Shown one piece after another: positions 7,973 through 12,112 of a stretch of DNA of 12,112 nt. The notes under the pieces were generated by a model that did not search any database, was not told the DNA's origin, and saw only the letters and a program-made list of their open reading frames with translations. Position 1 is the stretch's first letter; the number at the start of each line of letters is the position of its first letter. Location: assembly GCA_030038955.1 (NCBI GenBank), contig JASHQV010000032.1, positions 1-12,112 of the forward strand. The letters run 5' to 3'. The translations under genes and the position numbers were made by a program. The DNA is from Solirubrobacteraceae bacterium. Lineage in GTDB: Bacteria; Actinomycetota; Thermoleophilia; Solirubrobacterales; Solirubrobacteraceae.

Positions 7973-9040
7973 TCACGTCGTCGTCGCGCTCGTCGCATCC
8001 TGCTGCGCGATCCTCGGACGCGTGGTCGAGGGTCGGCGGGAACGCGCTCCCGCGCGCGCGGCACGCACCAGCGGTCCGTGCTCGTACCAGACCTCGAATG
8101 CGTCCCGGTGGGCCCGCACGACAGTCTGCTCGCGTTCGCTCAGCGCCCCGCCACCGTCGTGCTTGCGCTGAAGCTCGGCGATCGTCGTGCCAACGGGCAG
8201 GTCGGAGGCGCTGACCAGCGGCATGAACCGCACGTGCGCCGGCGAATCGCACAACGGCTCGCCTGGGTAGATCGTGCGGATCCGCTTCTCGTCGTCGGGA
8301 ACCGCGCCGAGGCCACGCGGCCGGTCGAGCACGATCACGAACGATCGGGTTGGCTGTGGCGGCGCGATGAACGCCGGCAGCACCACGCCGTTGCGCTCGA
8401 GCAGGCGAACGTTGCGTTCGCGCCACTGCCGGTTGACGCCCGCCACGAGCGCCGCGCGATCGATCGCGGACCCATACACGTTCGTTGCGAACACCTCCTC
8501 TTTGAGCTGCGCCAGTCGCTTCAGATCCTCGTCGCCGATCACCCCGCGCGCGGCCAGCTCGCGGGCCGATGCGACGCCGCTTGCGCCGACCACGCGATCG
8601 CAGGCGACCGTGATCTTCTGCGACTGCTCGCCGTATCCGAGCCGCTCGTGGCAGTGGGCGCAGAACAGCCCCAGCAGGTCGGTCAGCGTGGTGCCCGGCG
8701 AGAACGCACCGCCCAGTCCGCCGCGCATGTGCCGCACCAGCACGTGCGCGGCGCGGTCCACAGTCAGAAGCAGCAGCTCGTGGTGCTCGTTTGAGAGGCG
8801 CTCGCAGACGGCGCCGGCGTCCAACTCGACGAGCGAGCGATCCGCTGTTCGGACCCGGTAGCTGAGCACACGGCCGCTGCCATCGGCGGCGCGCTCGAGC
8901 GGCCGCGCCGCGACCACCGCGTCGATCGTCGTCTGGCGCCAGCTCGCGCGCAGCCAGCGGTCCGATGTGATCGCGGCCCCGCCGGTGGCCGGGCGATGCC
9001 TTCCGCGTCGCAATCGATGTCCTCGCCCTGAGCTGCTCAT
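7973..9040 (-). CDS. Unrecognised 355-aa protein with a CxxC motif, divergent from an XRE regulator
   Basis: The start is ATG 9040, with GGGGGA about nine bases upstream. The frame is open to 9262, but that would run antisense through the regulator gene, so the shorter start is chosen. No signal peptide or membrane segment is visible, so the protein should be cytoplasmic. Residues 1-20 are very basic (RRGRHRP). Residues ~55-105 look like alternating strands and helices (VLSYRVRTADRSLVELDAG, HHELLLLTVDRAAHVLVRH). Residues 127-131 are CAHCH, a possible metal or redox site, with further cysteines at 79, 147 and 264. A helical stretch at 158-215 is followed by a mixed region with strands (SFVIVLDRP). 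The last ~30 residues are Arg/Ser/Thr-rich and probably disordered. I cannot assign a family. The divergent helix-turn-helix gene and the shared palindrome suggest it is controlled by that regulator. Confidence 0.75.
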   Translation of the reverse strand: MSSSGRGHRLRRGRHRPATGGAAITSDRWLRASWRQTTIDAVVAARPLERAADGSGRVLSYRVRTADRSLVELDAGAVCERLSNEHHELLLLTVDRAAHVLVRHMRGGLGGAFSPGTTLTDLLGLFCAHCHERLGYGEQSQKITVACDRVVGASGVASARELAARGVIGDEDLKRLAQLKEEVFATNVYGSAIDRAALVAGVNRQWRERNVRLLERNGVVLPAFIAPPQPTRSFVIVLDRPRGLGAVPDDEKRIRTIYPGEPLCDSPAHVRFMPLVSASDLPVGTTIAELQRKHDGGGALSEREQTVVRAHRDAFEVWYEHGPLVRAARAGARSRRPSTTRPRIAQQDATSATTT

Positions 9041-9072
9041 GTACGTTGTCCCCCGCAGGGACGTACGGTGCG

Positions 9073-9086
9073 TAGAATATATTCTA
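9073..9086. promoter_or_regulatory. Perfect 14-bp palindrome in the divergent promoter region (likely operator)
   Basis: TAGAATATATTCTA is its own reverse complement. It is the most AT-rich spot in this part of the window and lies in the 82 bases between the two divergent starts. Each half supplies a TAGAAT hexamer, five of six matches to a -10 box, one per strand. The site may therefore overlap both promoters and be bound by the XRE regulator. No clear -35 boxes are visible. Confidence 0.6.
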
Positions 9087-9122
9087 TGGTAGGTGGCCGC
9101 GCCGGTCGTCAGGGTCGCGGAC

Positions 9123-9377
9123 ATGCCACCAATGCGACCCAGCCGAACGGCCCTTGGCCGAGCCGTCCGCGAGCTGCGCCATGAGCGCGGGCTCACGATC
9201 GAGGGGCTGGCGGCCGACGCCGACATGCATCCGACCTTCCTGTCTGGGATCGAGCGCGGCAACTACAACCCGAGCTGGGACAAGCTTTGCGATCTGGCGG
9301 CCGCGTTGAGCGTTCGGCTCTCCGAGATCGTGCTTCGTGCCGAAGCGCTCGAACAGCAGGCGCAAGCCGGGAGCTGA
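9123..9377 (+). CDS. Small XRE-family helix-turn-helix regulator
   Basis: The protein has 84 aa from ATG 9123, with AGGG about nine bases upstream. GTG 9093 and ATG 9132 are alternative in-frame starts. Residues 11-70 are a complete XRE/Cro-type five-helix domain: LGRAVRELRHERGLTIEGLA, then the recognition helix in MHPTFLSGIERGNYNPSW, then LCDLAAALSVRLSEIV. The protein is little more than this domain plus a short helical tail, a size typical of autoregulators and of restriction-modification controller proteins. No methylase or nuclease gene is near, so the latter role is not supported. It is divergent from the 355-aa gene across a 14-bp palindrome, and dimeric binding there is the natural inference. 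Confidence 0.88.
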   Translation: MPPMRPSRTALGRAVRELRHERGLTIEGLAADADMHPTFLSGIERGNYNPSWDKLCDLAAALSVRLSEIVLRAEALEQQAQAGS

Positions 9378-9413
9378 CGCGCCCGCGAACGGGGCACGAG
9401 CGCGATCGTCAGC
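9373..9413 (+). terminator. Weak inverted repeat at the end of the XRE gene
   Basis: GCTGACG (9373-9379, overlapping the TGA stop) is complementary to CGTCAGC (9407-9413). A smaller GCGC pairing is possible inside the 27-base loop. No T-tract follows. It could be a terminator hairpin but is weak. Confidence 0.2.
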
Positions 9414-9579
9414 GGCTCGGCGCCGATCCAGCCCCGCGACTCACGCGCGACCAAGTCTGTGCCAAGACAGCAAATTTTCTGCCACGCAACTGTTACAAGG
9501 CGTGCGCTGGAGCCGCTTTCCGACCTCAGCCCCATCTACGGTCGGTCACGTACCCGAACAGACGTTCGCCCAGGCGATA

Positions 9580-9792
9580 GTGAAGCCAACGCCCAACAGC
9601 CAACCGGTCGCGCGCGCAATCGAGCTCGCCGAGCGGATCCTCGACGAGGTCACGCGCCCACAGCAGGACTGGCGTGCGGTGCGCAGCATCGCGATCTCGC
9701 TCGCACGCCTGGCCGATCGCGAGAGCGGCCGGATAGCCAGCCCAGACGATCCCACCGGCGAACGGCGCGAGCCTGGATCCCCGAGGCCGTGA
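9580..9792 (+). CDS. Possible small hypothetical protein, 70 aa
   Basis: From GTG 9580 the frame gives a natural-looking helical peptide, with ARAIELAERILDEV followed by DWRAVRSIAISLARLADRES, then a Pro/Asp/Arg-rich tail. About three quarters of third codon positions are G or C, consistent with coding. The ribosome site is weak (only AGG in CAGGCGATA before GTG), and the frame remains open further upstream to 9337 through sequence that looks non-coding. A minus-strand frame over the same bases (9526-9846) also looks fairly protein-like, so the call is uncertain. No known family or function is recognised. It sits between the XRE gene and the toxin-antitoxin operon. Confidence 0.4.
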   Translation: MKPTPNSQPVARAIELAERILDEVTRPQQDWRAVRSIAISLARLADRESGRIASPDDPTGERREPGSPRP

Positions 9793-10023
9793 GCATGGGA
9801 GCACGGCGCTGCTCGTCGCCGGCATCGCCCCTTGTGAGCGTGCCAACCCCCGCCGACGAGCTCACCCCGTTACACCACTTCTACCGGCATGATCCGACCG
9901 GGATACGGCGCCAGCACCTGCTGCGACCACGCGACAGGCATCCTCGTGAGGGCCCCGGAGCACACGCTGTGCGCGGTAGATGCGTGCCCGTTTGCTCCGA
10001 GCTACGCTCCCGACAGGCAGACC

Positions 10024-10046
10024 GGTATGATCTTTGTGTTCATACC
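10024..10046 (+). promoter_or_regulatory. Inverted-repeat operator and -10 element of the toxin-antitoxin operon
   Basis: GGTATGA (10024-10030) and TCATACC (10040-10046) are perfect inverted repeats across nine bases. TATGAT (10026-10031), five of six matches to a -10 box, overlaps the left arm. The antitoxin GTG lies 21 bases after the right arm. This matches the usual arrangement in which a ribbon-helix-helix antitoxin dimer represses its own promoter. Confidence 0.6.
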
Positions 10047-10066
10047 TGACTGTTGGAGAGCTGAAG

Positions 10067-10291
10067 GTGCCCCGCAGAACGATCAGCCTGCCGCAGAGCA
10101 TTGAGGACCTTGCACGCGAATCGGCGCTGGACGGCGAGTCCTTCTCCGCGACGGTCGCCCGATTGATCGAACGGGGCGCCCGTGCCGAGGGCCACACCAA
10201 CCGCCCTCGTTATGTCGGGGCCGGCGAGGGTGACAGCGACCTCGGGATAGACGCTGAGCGGTACCTGCGGGATCTGGTTGCGGCGCGCTGA
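10067..10291 (+). CDS. vapB: Ribbon-helix-helix antitoxin, VapB-type
   Basis: The protein has 74 aa from GTG 10067, with a GGAG ribosome site eight bases upstream. Residues 2-39 have the ribbon-helix-helix pattern: a strand PRRTISLP, helix QSIEDLARESALDG, then SFSATVARLIERGAR. This fold binds palindromic operators as a dimer. The C-terminal part (~45-74, ending in AERYLRDLVAAR) is acidic then helical, the region that usually wraps around and blocks the partner toxin. It directly precedes and overlaps a PIN-domain gene. An inverted repeat upstream fits autorepression. The gene symbol reflects the system type; the exact antitoxin subfamily is not certain. Confidence 0.8.
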   Translation: MPRRTISLPQSIEDLARESALDGESFSATVARLIERGARAEGHTNRPRYVGAGEGDSDLGIDAERYLRDLVAAR

Positions 10292-10728
10292 AGGTCGTCG
10301 CCGACACCGGCCCGCTCGTCGCCGCGGCGAACCGGCGAGACGAGGCGCACGCCCTTGCCGCCGCTCTGGTCGCCGAGCTCGGACGCGAGCTTCTGGTTCC
10401 GGAGCCGGTGATCGTCGAGGTCGACCAACTACTGCGATCAAGGACCCGACCGCACGCGGCGAGACTGTTCCTGGCGGCGCTCGCCGCGGGGGAGCACACC
10501 GTCATCAACCTCACGCCGCGCCTGCTCCGCCGCGCAGTCGAGCTGGACGCTTCGTTCGCCGATCTTGACCTCGGATACGCCGACGCTGCCGTCATGGCCA
10601 CCGCGGAGCGCGACCGACTGCCGATCCTGACCTTCGACTTCGGGCACTTTCGCGCGACCCGCCCGGCCCACGGCTTTTGGCAGCTCGTCATCGATGAGCA
10701 CCGATACCAGCGCCAGCTCCGGCGATAG
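10288..10728 (+). CDS. vapC: PIN-domain ribonuclease toxin, VapC-type, apparent CTG start
   Basis: The protein has 146 aa, and its frame opens after a stop at 10255-10257. No ATG, GTG or TTG occurs before the first catalytic Asp. The only reasonable start is CTG 10288, which overlaps the antitoxin stop as CTGA and gives the standard opening (M)KVVADTGPLVAA. The acidic PIN residues are Asp6, Glu44 (EPVIVEVD), Asp99 (GYADAAVMATAER) and Asp117 (LTFDFGHF). These coordinate Mg2+ for RNA cleavage in VapC toxins, which usually cut tRNA or rRNA to stop translation. The set of residues is intact, so the toxin is probably active. There is no strong ribosome site; translation is likely coupled to the antitoxin, which would keep toxin levels low. 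Confidence 0.85.
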   Translation: MKVVADTGPLVAAANRRDEAHALAAALVAELGRELLVPEPVIVEVDQLLRSRTRPHAARLFLAALAAGEHTVINLTPRLLRRAVELDASFADLDLGYADAAVMATAERDRLPILTFDFGHFRATRPAHGFWQLVIDEHRYQRQLRR

Positions 10729-10768
10729 CACAAAGCCCCTCGTAAAGATGCGGCCACGTCCAGATCCC

Positions 10769-10782
10769 CGATCTGCAGATCG
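10769..10782. repeat. Perfect 14-bp palindrome between convergent genes
   Basis: CGATCTGCAGATCG is self-complementary and lies between the toxin stop (10728) and the stop of the minus-strand secreted protein gene (10829). With no loop and no T-tract it is a poor terminator. Its role is unknown and it may be chance. Confidence 0.3.
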
Positions 10783-10828
10783 CCGCACCACGGCCGTTGC
10801 GTGACCAGTTCGCCGCCCGACGATCGCG

Positions 10829-11500
10829 CTAGCGGCTGTCCTGCACCCACACCTGATAGGTGGTGTGCAGGCCGTTGTCGAAGATCGTCGTGATCCTGAT
10901 CCCAGCCGGCGCGTTCGTCGTCGCCAGCCAGGTGCCGCGCCCGGCGCTGAAGCTGAGCGACGTCAGCTCGATCGGCACGCCGGCGACGACCCGCAGGCTC
11001 TCCGGGATCGTGGCGCTCAGGTGGTAGCTGAAGTCGCCGTGCGCGGGGGTGATGTGGCCGACCACGGGCTCCTGCACCCGGGCCGGATTGTTGAGCACCG
11101 TGTAGAAGTAGACCTCACGAGGGCCACCGTTGACGACGGTGATCCGCGGGCGTGTGAGCGTCGTGTCGGCGAACGCGACGCCACTGCCCTTCCCCATGAT
11201 CGCGCCTCTCGGGCATCCCTCCGGGCCACGCACGTCCAAGGTTCGAAGCGAGCAGCGGGGGTAGCTGCCGCCGTTGTAGACCGATCCCTTCGGAAACCAC
11301 ACGTCGATCCCGGTGATCAGCGGCTGGTCGGGCTGGGTCAGTCCCGTCCAGCCGAAGGTCATACGCAGTTGCAGGCCCTGAGGGTGCCGGGGCGAACCCG
11401 CCGTCAGGGGTCCGCCGTGACGGCCGCCGGCAGCCCAAGCGCCGGCGGTTGCAAGGCCCAGGAGTCCGAAGATCAGACCCGTTGTGATGCTCCGCCGCAT
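10829..11500 (-). CDS. Secreted protein with a single Cys...Cys-Pro module
   Basis: The protein has 223 aa from ATG 11500, with a strong AGGAGG ribosome site ten bases upstream. Residues 1-24 form a signal peptide (MRRSITTGLIFGLLGLATAG, ending AWAAG). The mature protein carries FPKG (69-72), Cys83, GPEGCPRG with Cys96, then MGKGSG and VYFYTVLNN-like strands. This reproduces the LP.G / Cys / CP..S.VG order repeated in the giant secreted protein at the left end, in a stand-alone form. The C-terminal half (~155-223) is strand-rich (SFSAGRGTWLATTNAP, GLHTTYQVWVQ). There is no enzyme motif, and the two cysteines probably form one disulfide. I recognise the type as an uncharacterised Thermoleophilia secreted family but cannot give a function. 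It is divergent from the gene at the right edge. Confidence 0.83.
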   Translation of the reverse strand: MRRSITTGLIFGLLGLATAGAWAAGGRHGGPLTAGSPRHPQGLQLRMTFGWTGLTQPDQPLITGIDVWFPKGSVYNGGSYPRCSLRTLDVRGPEGCPRGAIMGKGSGVAFADTTLTRPRITVVNGGPREVYFYTVLNNPARVQEPVVGHITPAHGDFSYHLSATIPESLRVVAGVPIELTSLSFSAGRGTWLATTNAPAGIRITTIFDNGLHTTYQVWVQDSR

Positions 11501-11997
11501 GACCTCACCACCTCCTGATCGGACCGGGCCACGCCCGGCCGCATCTCAACCCGCTCTGACGATCGCACCTGCGTCGCTGACACGCTCGCGCACGGCTGTT
11601 CGGCTCGGAGGTGAGCGCTGCCCCGGGACCGCTGGCCGGGCAGCTGAACGCGCATCGCCCAGGTGCCCGGTCGACCACCCAGACCGGACGCGAATGCCCG
11701 GCCAGGCGCTGGCGACGGAGAAAGCTCGCCGCCACGTGGACGAGGTAGCTGGGGGCTGCGGTCGTCCGGCGTGCCCTCGCCGCCGTCCGACTCGCCGCAC
11801 GGGTGCCGCCGCAGGCCGACGCCACGAGCACGACGGCGATGCCGGCCAAGGCGGCGCAGCTGGAAGCCTCCAGCAGCCCGGCACAGCCATCCAGGTGCAC
11901 GGGCGGCATTCTTGCACACATCAATGTTTCTCAGAAACCTGGGCTGGTCCGAAGGACCCTCATAGATCGCTCTGATCATTTGCGTCCGGGAATGTGT
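11501..11997. other. Intergenic stretch without a secure gene
   Basis: Nearly 500 bases separate the 223-aa secreted protein gene from the divergent gene at the right edge. Besides the doubtful lipoprotein-like frame, only GC-rich shadow frames are seen. The segment near 11915-11990 is more AT-rich (CATCAATGTTTCTCAGAAAC, CTCATAGATCGCTCTGATCA) and probably holds promoter elements, but no hexamer pair could be assigned. Confidence 0.4.
11505..11924 (-). CDS. Doubtful lipoprotein-like ORF
   Basis: A 139-codon frame starts at ATG 11924 (ATG 11909 or GTG 11900 are alternatives). It contains a hydrophobic stretch ending in a lipobox-like sequence, LAGIAVVLVASACGG, with the candidate lipidated Cys at residue 38. 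The sequence after it is very Arg-rich and unlike a normal exported domain, while the neighbouring frame there gives an acidic, Pro-rich linker-like sequence. This could be a frameshifted lipoprotein gene or simply a chance frame. No good ribosome site precedes it, and the n-region lacks the usual cluster of Lys/Arg. It ends just before the ribosome site of the 223-aa secreted protein gene. Confidence 0.22.
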   Translation of the reverse strand: MMCARMPPVHLDGCAGLLEASSCAALAGIAVVLVASACGGTRAASRTAARARRTTAAPSYLVHVAASFLRRQRLAGHSRPVWVVDRAPGRCAFSCPASGPGAALTSEPNSRARACQRRRCDRQSGLRCGRAWPGPIRRW

Positions 11998-12112
11998 ATG
12001 ATACGGACGAGATCGGATGGCGCGCATGCACCCGATCTTCCCCTCCGTTGGGACGGAGCTCGTCAGCCGGAGCGCCTCCTGGCCCGGCTGGCGCAGCTCC
12101 CCGTCGACGGCG
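11998..12112 (+). CDS. Start of an unidentified gene running off the right edge
   Basis: The frame from ATG 11998 is open to the window end (38 complete codons). It reads as plausible protein: MIRTRSDGAHAPDLPLRWDG, then RQPERLLARLAQLPVDG. A GGGA lies about six bases upstream as a weak ribosome site. ATG 12017 in another frame is the alternative, but its product looks less natural. Too little is visible to name a family. The ERLLARLAQL segment is a predicted helix, and the absence of a signal peptide suggests a cytoplasmic protein. Confidence 0.45.
   Translation, partial: MIRTRSDGAHAPDLPLRWDGARQPERLLARLAQLPVDG

Noticed and set aside
6588..8426. 612-codon minus-strand frame across the PucR-type regulator
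   Set aside because: It is antisense to a clear PucR-family gene and overlaps the unrelated 355-aa gene; the product is Arg/Ala-rich with no domain.
9041..9262. Upstream extension of the 355-aa protein to 9262
   Set aside because: It would cross the shared promoter palindrome and lie antisense to the XRE gene; the added residues look non-coding.
9123..9377. Restriction-modification controller (C protein)
   Set aside because: The size and fold fit, but no methyltransferase or endonuclease signature is visible in the window; the 355-aa neighbour shows no nuclease motif I can identify.
10083..10850. 255-codon minus-strand frame over the toxin-antitoxin operon
   Set aside because: It is antisense to genes with intact ribbon-helix-helix and PIN motifs; the product is Ser/Arg/Pro-rich low-complexity sequence.
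10865..11518. 217-codon plus-strand frame
   Set aside because: It is antisense to the secreted 223-aa protein, which has a signal peptide and strong AGGAGG site; the product is Arg/Gly/Asp-rich without a domain.

Overview
The window looks like a high-GC actinobacterial chromosome, most likely class Thermoleophilia (Solirubrobacter/Conexibacter-like). This rests on the strong G/C bias at third codon positions, many GTG starts, and two secreted-protein types that I associate with that class: a long WD40/PD40-like secreted protein with a basic C-terminal tail, and a giant secreted protein with DUF11-like and Cys-Pro repeat modules. No database search was possible, so the taxonomy is an inference.

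Left third (1-5896, all minus strand): a cell-surface region. A six-cysteine secreted protein (5210-5896) ends at a GC-rich hairpin. Next comes a two-gene operon, a secreted beta-propeller-like protein (2767-5076) and a very large secreted repeat protein (2770 to beyond base 1). The two overlap by four bases (GTGA) with a Shine-Dalgarno inside the upstream gene, so they are probably translated together. A 12-bp-arm palindrome and a possible 15-codon leader ORF sit at the front of the operon.

Middle (5897-9377): about 750 bases without a convincing gene, holding hairpins and a decayed ~17-bp tandem repeat, lead to a PucR/CdaR-type regulator on the plus strand (6654-7901). It converges with an unrecognised 355-aa protein (7973-9040, minus). 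That gene is divergent from a small XRE-type helix-turn-helix regulator (9123-9377), and a perfect 14-bp AT-rich palindrome lies between them. The pair looks like a self-contained regulated module whose effector has no function I can recognise.

Right third (9378-12112): a possible small ORF, then a VapBC-type toxin-antitoxin operon (10067-10728) behind an inverted-repeat operator. The PIN-domain toxin has no ATG, GTG or TTG available and seems to start at CTG within a CTGA overlap with the antitoxin stop. Next is a secreted 223-aa protein (10829-11500, minus) carrying the same Cys...Cys-Pro signature as the giant repeat protein. The window closes with a poorly resolved stretch and the start of a plus-strand gene running off the right edge.

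I saw no rRNA, tRNA, transposase, phage gene or CRISPR array.
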